Shown: piece after piece, positions 17,540 to 32,000 of the stretch
How positions within the stretch are numbered: the first letter of the stretch is position 1
Layout of the letters: the number at the start of each line of letters is the position of its first letter
Assembly (NCBI RefSeq): GCF_964340395.1
Contig: NC_135559.1
Span: 1,667,501 to 1,731,500, forward strand
DNA from: Glandiceps talaboti
Taxonomy: Eukaryota; Hemichordata; Enteropneusta; Spengelidae
DNA: 64,000 nucleotides
Direction of reading: 5' to 3'
The notes under the pieces: model-generated
Told to the model about the DNA's origin: nothing
The model's database searches: none
Seen by the model: the letters and a program-made list of their open reading frames with translations, nothing else
Made by a program: the position numbers and the translations under genes

Positions 17540-20500
17540 CTAGTAGTCTAAACTCATAAGCAATGCGGTGCCTCTCTTGGTCCAGTGGTCTGAAGCGAAG
17601 GAACCAGACTTCAGGTCTACTCCAACAACAAACGATGCTCTGTCACTTGTACCCGATCTGTTTGGGTAGTAGTAGCATGGACACAGATACATTCCTACAA
17701 TCAAAGTAAATATAAATATCATTATCTGATAATAGACATTTGCATCACATACACTGAAGTCTTAAAATTAATTGCAGCCATTCAATTAAAAGATGTTGAC
17801 AATCATGAACATAGCTTGCTCTTTGTAATGGATTACTGTTTGCAATAGCACTAGACACTTGAACCTCATAATATAGTACAGTAACTGTACTAGTTACTAG
17901 ACACTTGAACCTCATAATATAGTACAGTAAATGTACTAGATACTAGACACTTGAACCTCATAATATAGTACAGTAACTGTACTAGTTACTAGACACTTGA
18001 ACCTCATAATATAGTACAGTAACTGTACTCGTTACTAGACACTTGAATCATAATATCGTACAGTAACTACTAGTTACTAGACACTTGAACCTCATAATAT
18101 AGTACAGTAACTGTACTAGTTACTAGACACTTGAACCTCATAATATAGTACAGTAACTGTACTAGTTACTAGACACTTGAACCTCATAATATAGTACAGT
18201 AACTGTACTCGTTACTAGACACTTGAACCTCATAATATAGTACAGTAACTGTACTAGTTACTAGACACTTGAACCTCATAATATAGTACAGTAACTGTAC
18301 TAGTTACTAGACACTTGAACCTCATAATATAGTACAGTAACTGTACTAGTTACTAGACACTTGAACCTCATAATATAGTACAGTAACTGTACTAGTTACT
18401 AGACACTTGAACCTCATAATATAGTACAGTAACTGTACTAGTTACTAGACACTTGAACCTCATAATATAGTACAGTAACTGTACTAGTTACTAGACACTT
18501 GAACCTCATAATATAGTACAGTAACTGTACTAGTTACTAGACACTTGAACCTCATAATATAGTACAGTAACTGTACTAGTTACTAGACACTTGAACCTCA
18601 TAATATAGTACAGTAACTGTACTAGTTACTAGACAATTGAACCTCATAATATAGTACAGTAACTGTACTAGTTACTAGACAATTGAACCTCATAATATAG
18701 TACAGTAACTGTACTAGTTACTAGACACTTGATCCTAATAATATAGTACATTAGTTACTTGAATCACATTTTCTGTGAATAGTTATAGACACCTGTACCA
18801 CAATTAGTCTCAATTTTGGATTGAACTCAATTCAGTTTAAACTTGACATAAGGAATTTACCTTTGCCTGATTTCTTTTTATTCTCTACTGGCTTGAAGTG
18901 GATGGTAGGCATAGAACAGACAAGTTCCATGGGAGCTGCTTCAACCAGACAAGCATTCTTCTTATCCCAGCCTGCACCTTCCAAGTACAATCCTTTCACC
19001 CACACACCGTCCTTAGGGGGTTGAACAAGGTTGTTGTCATCTACTGTTGAAACAATAAACTCCCAAGACAAGGAGTCTACAGAGATCTGTAAGATAGACA
19101 AAAGTATATTGTATGTCAGGTGCAAGTTTAATACAAGGTTTTTATCAACAATGATTAAAACATCACTTCAAGTTGTTCTCTTGATTGATTTTTGATTAGT
19201 TTACTTACATTGTTTTGTCTAGCTGCAGTCTGTAAAACAGCTGTCAAAAATCCAGTAGGGAAGGTAAAGCCAGACATCCAGAAAAGAACGGGTGGATGTG
19301 CTGTACTAGCCCACTTCTCAAACTGATCAACACGCTGTACCAAATCACGAGTCCAAGCAGCTAGAGGCTTGTTAGATGGGAAGGCCTGAAATGGAGAGAA
19401 AATCAATACTGATCAAACTGAAGTATAAAATGTCAAATCCAAGCTGCTAGAGGCTTGTGAGATCAGAAGTCCCAAAAAATAGAGAAAACTATGAAACTGT
19501 TCTGTGCCATTTTCTATATCACAGTTTTTTTATGATATCCAATAATGATTGTAATGAGATGTATCTTCCTTGGATGAATGAATGAATGAATGAATGAATG
19601 GATGGATGAACGAATGAATAAACGAACGGACGAACGAATGAACGAACGAACAAACGAATGAATGAATGAAATATTTTTCAAATGAAATTGTAAATAAGTA
19701 GTGACTACAACTTGTTCATATATATGTACATACACATAATACAGCAAGCCTTTTTTTATCACAATATCATGTTAATTACACAGGTTATGATACAAAATCA
19801 GTTCAAAGTTCAAAGCAATGACCTTTTGATCTGTCTTGATCAATGGTCATCATCAGAATGACAAATTTCATAATTACAGCTGGCCTCTAGGTGGCAGTAT
19901 GATCAGTCGATTGTAGATGTAAGGTAGTTTGATGCTTCCATCTCTGTTGATCATGAGATTGTAGCTTATGATGTTGATAGCCTCCCTGATCTTTATCGGG
20001 AAATCTTGTGGGGATGTAGCAATAATGGAAACAGAGTACCAGTAAATGTTATGATTGTAGCTTTGGAGCCACCAACATCAGATGCTACAATCCTGAGGTC
20101 AACAGAGACAGTGGCATCAAACTACCTAACATGTGCAATCGACCAATTCTCAACTAAGACAAATCAAAAGCTAAATGCCAAAAACTTTGATCTGCTTGTG
20201 CGTTTATAAGTCGTTTAATCTACCAAGCTGATGAACCCTTTTTGGTCAATATCATATCACTTGTCTCTTCCAAATGAAATGAATTGGTTGAGATTTGGAG
20301 GCATTTTTAACAGCATGTTTGTTTTTCACTCATATTTCATCTTGTGGGAGGTGGTTAGGGTTCAGAAACTGTGATGGAAGGATCTGGACAGGACTTACCT
20401 TTTGCCAGGTTGGAGGAACCCTAGCATCAAAGATGCAGTTGAAGATATCTTCCAGCTCATTGGACATGACAACAAAACCTTTGATACCCTTATCTAAGTC

Positions 20501-23030
20501 AATAAGTGAAGAACGGATTCTTTGTAGTAATATGTTGTAACGTTGAATCTGTGGATGAAAAACAAGAATACATCAGTTAAAAATCTGGCAAAATAATCAA
20601 AAAATGACATCCTCTATGGCAGGATTATAAAATAACTCACAACATCACTGATTGAACGATGGTGACTCCACAAACGCGTACCTGAGTGAATATTATCATT
20701 TATTGCTGAAATTTGAGAACTAAGATAAAATAAATGATTCATAGTGTCCTTCTGATTTGAATGTAATTTGTAAGTCATTCAGACAATTATGAATTGAAAG
20801 CATCAGCAAAATGTACTTGTACACTTACTTAAAAAAATATATACTTTTTTCACATTTAATGGACTGACCGATCAATAATTTTTAAGGTGTTACGATGAGA
20901 AACAAAGAATTAACAGGTGTCCTCATATTGTATACCATTGTCCATAAGTAATGCATAAGATAATAAATAGTTCAACTCTTCTCAAACTTACTTCTTGTAG
21001 GAGTACCACATTGAGAGGTGACGGGTCATCTTTGAGGATCTTAGCAGTGCCCTCGTAGTCAATATCCGGTGGAATACGTTCTAAGACATCAGCTGCTAGT
21101 TTCAGTACTTTAGTCTCTCTACTTTCACCCTGAGTGACACTGACTTGTGGTTGTAGTGACAGTAGTGTATCAAACAGTGTTCTAGTCTCTGTGATCTGAC
21201 TAGCAATGTCTGCATTTGGATGCTGTCCAAATGCTTCAGGATGGTCAACACCTGGTAACATACTGATGTACTCCTGTGATAATTAAATATATCAGTGTTT
21301 ATTCTTAAATATGTTTATCAGGTTGGTAGAACATACATGTAGTAATGCCACCTAGCAATAAAGCCAGCAAACAGTTTGACAATGCCTATTGGCCTAAAAA
21401 GGCAAAGAAATGAAATCAGGTGCACAAAGTAAGTATATATACATCTTCATTTCATATTTTATGAATATATTTTACACATAAAATAGAACCACATTTCTGA
21501 TTGACCATCTTACAATATTTACAGAGAGTATTAGTATCGCAAACTACATGTATTGTGAATTGTTTTGAATTCACAAATTATTGGATCTTGATTAACTGCA
21601 TGTGTGGGATGACAGCAATTTTAATAGCAATTACAGCAGTGCGCCCTCTCAGGTAATTTGAAGTGCCACTGACACACAGCAATTTCTAGTGACCCACCAA
21701 CATTTGGTAATTTCCTATCCCTTACAATGGGGTGATTCAAAAGAAAAAAACAAATTTCTAACATTTTGACCCGCAAAAAAAATTATCATTCATTAAAGGC
21801 ACTTTCTCAAGTTTGCATATGTATATAGATTGTAAATTGTAAGTATGTGTATATTATTACTTTATAAATGGAACATAGTCCCAGAAATCTACAGCATTAT
21901 ATTCTTGTTATCTAGTGTAATGATTTTAAAAGATCTATTTTTATCTCATAGCATTTTCTAGATATTATAAGTATTTCTCCCAGGAATAGTAAAGCCAAGA
22001 TTTGAATTATACTGACAAAGTAAATACAAAGACAATTAGTACATTAGAGTAGTGTGAGTTTGGTGATGGTGTACTTACTCTGTAGGTCTGTAGTGGACCA
22101 TCTTTAGGAATGTAGTAGGTAGGTAGCATGGATAATCTGTAAACAAAGAGATAATATCATTTAGTACATATTTATTATTTGATAAGAAAACCTATACAGA
22201 CAATAGAAAGAATGCTAATGATCACTGCCCTTTAGAAGTCAGATTTTCAAATGACAAAACAATACACGTATATAAACGCTCAGTCTCATAACATGGAGGA
22301 GAGAGGGAGGGGACAGGAAGCAGGAAAGAAGGATAAAATGTCAAGTGTACTTTTAAAGAACGATTAATTAGATTATATTCCCCAATATTTGTATTCATTC
22401 AGCCAAGGAAAATACAAGTCAACCATTAGGTCATGAGTATTTTCTGTTCACGTTTACAAAAGAGAATCAACATACAATAACATTGCTGAGATTACAACAC
22501 CCTCCTTTGCTCATATGACAAGTGTACGTCGTTGAATTGAAAACAATAACAGCTGGCTGAATGAAGCAAAACATTGGAAAATAACACCACCACCAGTTAT
22601 ATCAAAGCAAACATGGGGAAAGTAATGGTAATTTTGATGTTTTGACTAATATTTCAAATATAACAGAACCAGTGACGTAGACGTATGATGTCATGACATA
22701 GATGCATGTTGTAGTGATGCAGAACGACCAGAGTGTGTATTCCATATTTTTGTTCTAAATGGCTTGTACATAGTCCCTTGGTAAATTGCATTACGTCAGG
22801 TACTAGTAAAGTTATGTGGGAAGGCCTCAATCAAAATAAACCTACTTGTAGAATGGTTGGGCAACAGAACTCTCAGTGAAATATTCATTGATGTAAGTTA
22901 ACAGCAGACGTCTATCATAATCATCAGTTACATGGCCACCATAGTTGACTCCAGCAATCAGATACTTCAATGCATCCCATGGTGTATCATCATACTCATC
23001 TAAGTATATACTTAGTAGATTCTCAGACAC
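17540..23030 (-). CDS. DNAH2: DNAH2 C-terminal domain (exons 48-54)
   Basis: Exons 22846-23030, 22079-22136 (58 bases, the shortest), 20992-21273, 20399-20548, 19209-19385, 18861-19086 and 17540-17694. Blocks: [62 protein letters not shown] with [45 protein letters not shown] and the terminal [11 protein letters not shown] before TAG. This C-terminal cap sits on the AAA ring and is thought to modulate motor output. The intron 17695-18860 is mostly a 46-bp palindromic minisatellite. Confidence 0.95.
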
Positions 23031-26000
23031 CTGTGTCAAGTCATCAAAAGATAAAAGTACATTTTTCAAATGTTATGACACTACATCACTACTGGAAATT
23101 CTACAATGTCATCCTTTGAAAAACTGAACGAATCTCAAGATATCTCTCTTTCACATAGATATCTCTTACAAAACTTTCAATATTTTATTCATTAATGGTT
23201 GAGGACCACCGAGGAGAATATAACTTCTAGTAGGATATTACCATATTCTATGGTACACGTAGGGTACTAGTATACATGTATTGCCTGGCTATGAGGGCAC
23301 TAGTAGATCTTGATTACCCCAAGGGTTTTCATGCAGCAACTACTTCCCATGGCTGAAAGCTGAGGGAATGAATTGCTACTTAACAGCACAAGGGATCATG
23401 TAATGTCAACTAGTCAACTAGTGTCAATATATCCCTGGTTGTGTGGAGTTACACTTATCAACACATTATCATGCATGCAATTATCTTATGAGATTTCTTA
23501 CCTCAAAGTCAGAGTCGTTGAATCCATACATGATATTCCAACCTAACATACGGAATTTACGCCTTTCAATCAGAATACTATGGAAGAAGCACAGTGCAAA
23601 CAATAGTTTCTTGTACTTCTCTGGTTTATGACAGCGTACAAATTGCTGCTCCGTGATCAGCTGATACAGACGTTTCATGTTGGCTTTCAGACCCTATAAA
23701 TCAAAAACAAAAACAACAGCATAGATTTAATAAAATTATTGTCTGTTCATGTATACAAAAGACAGTCAACATACAAGAACATTGCTGAGATTACAACACC
23801 CTCCTTTGATCATATGACAAGTGTACGTCATTGAATGTGAATGGCAAACAATAACAGCTGAAGAAAGCTGATTACGGTCACACCTAGGTTGCTACAGTCC
23901 ATCTTAATTCAGTTTGTACAGGATGACATAGAGGGCAGTGTTCTAAGAAAGGCTCATTGCTACCTTACCTTGGGTGGTTCTGTAGTCACAAGCGGAATTC
24001 AGGATTGGATTGAGGGCAGTATTCTAAGAAAGGCTCATTGCTACCTTACCTTGGGTGGTTCTGTAGTCACAAGAGGAATTCAGGATTGGATAGAGGGCAG
24101 TGTTCTAAGAAAGGCTCATTGCTACCTTACCTTGGGTGGTTCTGTAGTCACAAGAGGAATTCAGGATTGGATAGAGGGCAGTGTTCTAAGAAAGGCTCAT
24201 TGCTATCTTACCTTAGGTGGTTCTGTAGTCATTTTAATTCCAGCCTGAAGGATAGATATTGGGAAGTCAGGATGAGGACTGCTACTAAGCCAAAGACGGA
24301 AATCAGGATGTGGTTCTTCCACTTGTAACTGTTCTACAAGTTTGTCAAGCTGTGGCATCCAACTCAGAGACAAATGACAATTGGCCAAGAATACCCAGTT
24401 ACCCTGCAATAAAACATTTTTAGAAAGAAAAAAAAATTCAATCAGGGTTACAAAGTCTCTGACAGTTATCAAAATGACTGTTGTCAAACTGAAATGGCAT
24501 TTTTGTAAAACTTGTCAATTAAAGCCCAAGATACTTGAAATTAATTAATTGTTAATTTTTTGAATATTAAAATTACAGTATAGTCAAAAGATGGGACTGC
24601 ATGCTAATGTCAACTCCATTACTGAAAGAAAACAGATAGTGTACACCTTATCACATTATCATGTCTAAATATAAAACTCTTGTACAAGGTGATGGAAATG
24701 TGTTTGGTCACATCAAATTTGCAGTTACCTCAGTTACCCAGACTCCCGTTGTTGGAGTTCTCATGTCATTTGGGGGCCCTCCCTTAATGGCTATCACTGC
24801 CAAAAGAGTCTGGGAAAATAGTCAACATAATTTATGTGACTTCTGCTTTTGGTAATAGGAGGAATGCATCATGGTAAAGTTCACTGCCAAGAAAAGGACA
24901 CTGAGGCAATTCAAACTTCTGTGCCACATGTTCGACAGTCTAAAGCAACAGATACCTGTTAATTTCAAATAATATAATTTTACAAAATCAATCTATGGCC
25001 TTATCTGCATGATTCATGCATCCTATCTGAAAGCAGAAGTCATGTAATTTAGTTTCCTATTTCCTCAGATTATTTGGAGAGATAGTCATTAAGTGTGAGC
25101 CCCAACAATGACTCTAGGTAATCAAGACTAACACTAGACAAGACTATGAGACATTCTATACATTACCTCTCTAACGCCTTCCTTGATCATTCTAGTAGCT
25201 ATGGGAGCTTGTCCTTGACCTAGAGACAGTGCATGGAATCGATGTGCCATTCCAGTCTGCTCTGCTAACTGCAGCAAAGAACTAGTAGGGTCCTGAAGAG
25301 AAATTTTAAGATGAATGTTAACTAACACTATTTAAGTTGTGCTTGCTCTGATGGGAACATTTTTTTAAACACTGTTTTGTTAGTTGTAACGACTTACACT
25401 ATGGTACACCCTTAACAGTATTGAATCACCTGTGGGTAAATGTATTTACCCACAGGTGTAGTCTGGCTGTGGTATTTTGTAGTCCACTACAACTGATTAC
25501 AACAAACTTTGTGATAATTATCAAAAGCAAAGATAAGAACTGATACAGTGTCTTGACATTGTGGCAGAGAATAAAACAACTTACCACTCCAGTTGATAAG
25601 ACAAAGATAAGTGGTGTCTTTGTGGTGGAATCATCTACCACTTGTTTCATATCCAACACTGGTGGTTCAACAAACCTAGTGTACACAGAAAATTAGGCAA
25701 TGTTATCATTGTTACAGTCAGATCAAAGTATAGTCTCACTGCCAGACTCATGACTATTGTCCCTTAGCTTTGTAAGGCGCATAAAGTGTGTCCTGAGTGG
25801 CAAAGCCACGAGAATTGAGGGACACCCACACCTCTCATGGCTAAGCCGCTCGGCTTACAAAGCTTAGGGAGGATAGTCACAAGTCAGGCAGCGAGACTAA
25901 TCAAAGTACTGAGTAAAACGTTCCTTCTATTTTTCCTTTTTCACTCACATCTAATAACAAATTTGTACTTCTTTCTTTCTGTTTAATTTTTTGGTCCATT

Positions 26001-29000
26001 AGGATGTAGTTAATTTTAACAGTATCTGGTCAAATGTGAAAAGTAGGGAGTAATATCTATGAACAAGAACCAATGAAGCTGCCTACTGATAGAAATATAC
26101 TTGTAGAAGAATATTCAAATAAATTCCTGAAAAAGTAGTCAACAAACATTGTGGAGTAGGCAATTGTTTTTGATAGCTACTGTCCCCTATCAACATTCCT
26201 GTCCATCCTCTGTTTCAAAAGTTTAGTAATAATGTTGACGTCTGTTTATTTGTTTACGTTTGTTAGTTTTGTCTGGTATACAATGATTTTGTTTGTTGAT
26301 AAACTTATTCAAAAAATCTCTGGCTGTGGTATTTTGTAGTCCACTAAAAATTCCACAAATGTGCATGGGTAATTCATTGCAAAGATATGGATTTCACCCA
26401 GGCACTGGCATGAGTAACCTTTGTGCAAGATTTGAATGAAATCAGCTGTGCATTATATAAACAGACAAACAAATACACAGGGTTGATAATTCTGGAAATA
26501 TACACGGTTGATAGATTTTGGGGGGCTGAAAATTTGGACTGCAATGCATTACAACAGAGTAAGATTGTACACAACTTACTTAGATCCCAGATTGTTGACA
26601 ATGAATGAAGTGACACAGAATGAGACTCTATCTGGTCTGATGGATCTGACAATTAACATCCTCTGTAACTCATTAGTGGCATTGTCCCATTCACCTACAA
26701 GACAACATAACAATCACATTATTATAGAACAATTATGAAATATTACTATACAGTATTTCCCTATATTTTCCTTCACTTAGTCAAGGATAATATAAGTGAA
26801 AGAAGTGACTTTGTCACACAAAGTAATGACAAAACTCCCATGTCAAGAGTTTGCTTATCATCTCAATGATTTCTGAGAAAGGGTGAGTTCATGTGGTCAA
26901 TCTTATTGCATTTGTATTTGTGCTATACACACAGACTTTTGATGAAAGAACATTACAGTCTGTTTCAAGTTACCATTCACTGGCTCTTTTTGATATAACA
27001 ACGTAGACACCAATAAAGAAACAGCACATACTACAGTTTATGATAGGGAGCAAGAATGAATAGTTTCTTGCCACATTTTGTCTACATGAAATGAACTAAC
27101 GTGCCAGCATGCAGACATCATACATATACATCAAAACATTGGCGTCTGCGTATCTCCATCTAGTTGCAGTACGTTTATATGGTTATTTCACAATAGACAA
27201 AATGTAGCAAGAAATTGTAATCTTGCAATCTTAGTGTAGAATATGCAGGCTCAAATTAATTGTGGTTTTTGTGTGGTTGTTATACTATCAAACAGAGCCA
27301 ATGAATGGTAACTTGAGAAGGGGGTTGTACAACTGTAAGATGCTACAACTGTAGCCAATCTACATATAGCTAAGAAATCTGCAGGATATAATACCTCTTA
27401 ATAGGTACCTGGCATGGAGAAGACTCTGCAGGTCTGAAATATACCTCAAACACTGTTTCTGTACTTTTGACCTGGTAAGGAGCAGCCTTTGCAAGTCTGA
27501 AATATACCTCAAATACTGCAGTTTTTACCTGGTAAAGGAGCCAACTCTACAGGTCTGAAATATACCTCAAATACTGTAGTGTTTACCTGGAAAAGGAGCC
27601 AACTCTACAGGTCTGAAATATACCTCAAATACTGCAGTTTTTACCTGGTAAAGGAGCCAACTCTGAAGGTATATACCTTAAATACTGTTACAGTAGTTCT
27701 TACCTGGCAAGGGAGCTGACTCTGGCTCTGCACTTGTGTACCAGATATTCCAATCACGTGGATACTGTTCAAAGGAAGCTGCTAATCCATGGAAATTAGC
27801 CAATCTAAAGGTAACACATATTGTAAATAATTAATACAATCATCAAATCTTGCTGAGTTATATACTAGATACAAATGCTATAAACAGAAACTTATATTAA
27901 AATTAATAAAACAGCACAGAACAGAACAAAATGTACAGTTTCTGCTACATATTTTGAAATTAAACATGATTTTGATTATCATAGAAAAAACTATCATTTA
28001 GTTTGCACATAATAATAAAAAAAGGAATACAATTTCTAACTTAGGCAATATTTTACAGAAATGATAACCATAATAATATAACATTTAGTTGATTTGAAAT
28101 GAAAGGTTTGATTAATAACTGAGTAATTCTATATTAATTAATCTTTATAATTTACATTTTATCAGCTTAATGATATGCGAAGTTCATTCTATGAGTTTTA
28201 TTACAGAAAAATTCAAAGCTAACATACAGACTGTAAGTTATGTCATGTTGTTCAGCCCTATCATACTTCTTAAACCACTGATGAGTGCTGACTGATAGCA
28301 TGGCATGAATGTCATATCTTACAGACTAAGCTAACATAATGCAAAGTTTATTTTATGATTCTTCAGTAAATATTGTGCTGTTTTCTAAAAACTAAAAGAA
28401 TGCAAATCTAAAGGAGAGGATACTTTATGAATTCACTATGTTTAATAAACACTTGGATGTTAAATGAGATAAAATGCATTGATTTCATTCATCCACTCTC
28501 ACTTATCATTCTGAACTTGAACGGAAGTGACATAAGAGCCATGCTTGGCATATGCATAGTCAATGGTGTAGGATGTTGTTATAATTAAATGTACAATTGT
28601 ACGCATAACAATACAGTCACAACAATATACAAGTTAACAAGGACTGTACATCTCTTGTGTCTACGCTCTGATCATGGTGTAGACAATACTTCAATGCTCT
28701 GATCAATACCAACTCAGTACTGATCACTGAAAGTGAATGAAACCAACATATTTGATCTCGTTTAACATCTAACTTTTTATTCAACAAAGTGAATTCACAA
28801 GATAACTTTCCCCCGTTTAAAGTCAATGTAATGTTAGTTGCTATACTACACACACTACATATAATAACTCATGTTAGTGACTTCATAATAGAGATCCAAC
28901 ATAACAGTAAATATTTGTAAAACAGTTTTGGATATATTTTATTGTATACATATGTACAAAGGATACAATGTACATGGACTTTAGTGCTACATGTTTCTAT

Positions 29001-32000
29001 TTCAATTTCTTTTTGTCATCATCACTGATTTTTCATTCCTACTAAAACATCCAAACAAGAAATAATTTAAAATGACATTTCTTGCATAAAGCAAGATATC
29101 TTTTATATAAATACTGGAAAGGTAAAGTCAATTTCCTTAAAATAAAGTATTCATCATTCAGACTATTCATTTCAAATTCTTCATTATTATGTTTTGAATG
29201 TCTCTAGGCATGGATACAATTCCTAATTCCTGAGAAAGTGTTTGTCGTAGACTTAGTAGCAGCCAAAGTGTTGTCATGTACATCAAATACTAGAATACAA
29301 TATTGTACCATTCATGCCCTGTTACATGTCTGGTAAACTCCAACCCCTATTGCCTATAGAATGGATTAATCTACCCTGAAAACACAATAAGAGTGTACCA
29401 AACTACAGGCTTGAATAGGGGTGGATAAATCAACAAAACTATTGTTAACTAAGAAATAAACGGTATGTTAGTACTGTAATCAATGTAATCTAACATTCAA
29501 ATTGTTAGTGGAACTGCACTCATGGCATAGCATGCCTTGAAACATGACAAGAATCTAAACAGCCTGTGGCAACATCAAACTCAACAGATACTATTACAAA
29601 GTGATGCAGTACACAGTCAGCTTTTGTGTATACATATAGTTCAGATAGAACAATTCAATATCCTGACAGCTTAGATGAAAACAGCAGCTGTCTCTACTGA
29701 TATGCTGCTGTAATGCAAGTGTACCCTCTAGTTACATGTGGTATTGTACCAAGTCTTGTGATTGAAACAGTGCCCTCTAGTGGCAGTCTAGCTGTGATGA
29801 AACATATTGAAAGCTTGATCATTGAATACTATTTTGCGCATTGTTTATTTGAATGGCTACATCTTGTCAATCAATGTAGTGCAAACATAGCTCTATATAT
29901 GGTGTAAGACATTTAATTTGGTTGATCCATTACTACAAATTTGTGATGACAGAGGGCGCTGTTTATTAAGATATGTTTTTAGCAAGATCTTACAATTACG
30001 TTGCCACACACTGACAGCATAAGTAAACAGCAACTCATGTTAGTCATTCATAACAACCATTCTGAACAGCAAAGCAATGCAAAAACTGCAAGAAAAACTA
30101 AGTGCTATATTAAGGAGAGATGGTTGGGTGGTGGTTTCTTTTATACTTACTTACTAATGGTTGGATGATATAGAGAGGAAAATTATGGAAAAAAAATCAT
30201 TATGAAAAAATTGTGATGACATACATGTACATACAGAGGTATATCGATATATGATGATACAATCCCAGTGGAAATTTGCCCTCATGCATTACAAGTTATA
30301 AGGTGATCACTTTAATGAACCCAGGTGGTGAATGATGTGGTCCTAGGTATTAAAGCTTAATTGTGACATTACATGCTTGCATAAAAATCCCCATCAATAT
30401 ACATGCTTCACAACCAATGCAAAAAACAAGAAATTCTACTTGGTGACTCATGCATGGCAAAAAGTAAGCAATTCTGTAGCTCCATTATATCTGTACTCAA
30501 CATGGTACTACCTTCATGGTTGTCTTGAAAGGTGGCATTTCAAATCTTTTTTATGTGAAAAACATGACTTGCACACACAATAATGTTTGCCTTGGTCATA
30601 CTTTCATTCCTTTGAACTCCATGCAATACACACTAAAATTCACACAGTTATGTAGATATCAACTTACTTGTCTAATTCTGTGATATTATCCCAAGCACTG
30701 TCAACTAACCAGCCTGGACATGGATTATCCATTTGCTCCTCTTTATCCAATACCTACACAGAGCAAAACAAATCCATTTACTTATTTTTTTGGGAACAGA
30801 GTGGAGTGTACAGATCAAAGTGATAATTTTTATCTCAAATCTCTCCTAATTATGTCATAGGATGGTTTGTTTGTTTGTTTGTTTGTTTGTTTGTTTGTTA
30901 CTTTATACTTAAAGCTGAAGTTCCAACCGTCACATTTTTTAAAATTGTTTTGTTAGATATAATGATATACTCATAATACTATCATACACTCTGAACAGTA
31001 ATGAATCACCAGTGGATAAATGTAAGAGACAATACAATGCAATGTCAGTACTTACAATTCCACCTCTCAAGAAGAAATTATATTCATCCATGTTGAGTTT
31101 ACCAGCAGCTTCTAATATCTTGGCACACATTTGGAAGGAGAAGAGTAGTTTATGTTTCTCAAACAATCCACGACAGGTGTATCTAACAATAGAAATATAC
31201 ACATTTTATTTTGACTTTCCTGCAATTTTAAAATAACAACAAAACATCAATAACATGTTGACATTACTCTATCAATGGATGTTGATATGATAACACTTAT
31301 AGTAGAATAGTTAAGTCTGTGGGTAGACTCATACAGCAATAAATTCATAGTTACATATGTGTAGACTTCCAGTTCCAATGTACATTTTCAGGGACTTCCA
31401 TTATCCTGATTACTATAGGTGCTTATAAAACCCTTCTTGCCTGGCTATTAATGCACTAGTAGATGTTTATCACCCTTCAAGCTGTTATGCAATAGTTGCT
31501 ACATAACAGCATGAAGGGTAATACATGTGTGGCATCTACTAATGGCCAAAGAAGGCTAGAAAATAAGTGTTTTATAACACATCACATTCTCAAGTACATT
31601 TTGTACATATTCTTTACACAGTCACAGCAAAGCAGTGAAAAGACTCCTGTGCTACATGAATAGTTCCCTAGGGAAAATAGAATACAAACAGTGTCCATTG
31701 TATGTAAATTGAGGTCATGATGGGTCACTAGTCCATACCACATGATACGATCTAAGCCAATCACTGAAGGGTAGCATATGGAAACGGTGTGTTATATAAA
31801 TCCATATAACTAAGACTCTGCTATCATCCATTTATGTAAATCTACTACATGCAACAGTTATGATTTAGTGTACCGTATGTCTGTCAAAGTTAAGTCAAAA
31901 GTTAATGTGCTACAATAATACTTACCTATACACTGCATATGTATGGTATTCATTCAAGTTTGTGATACGTGTCTCCAAAGTAGGACTTCTCTGTGACTTA

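Noticed and set aside
23889-24248. 119-codon plus-strand open frame
   Set aside because: It is the antisense of the 81-bp repeat, open because 81 is a multiple of three. The real exon is on the minus strand.
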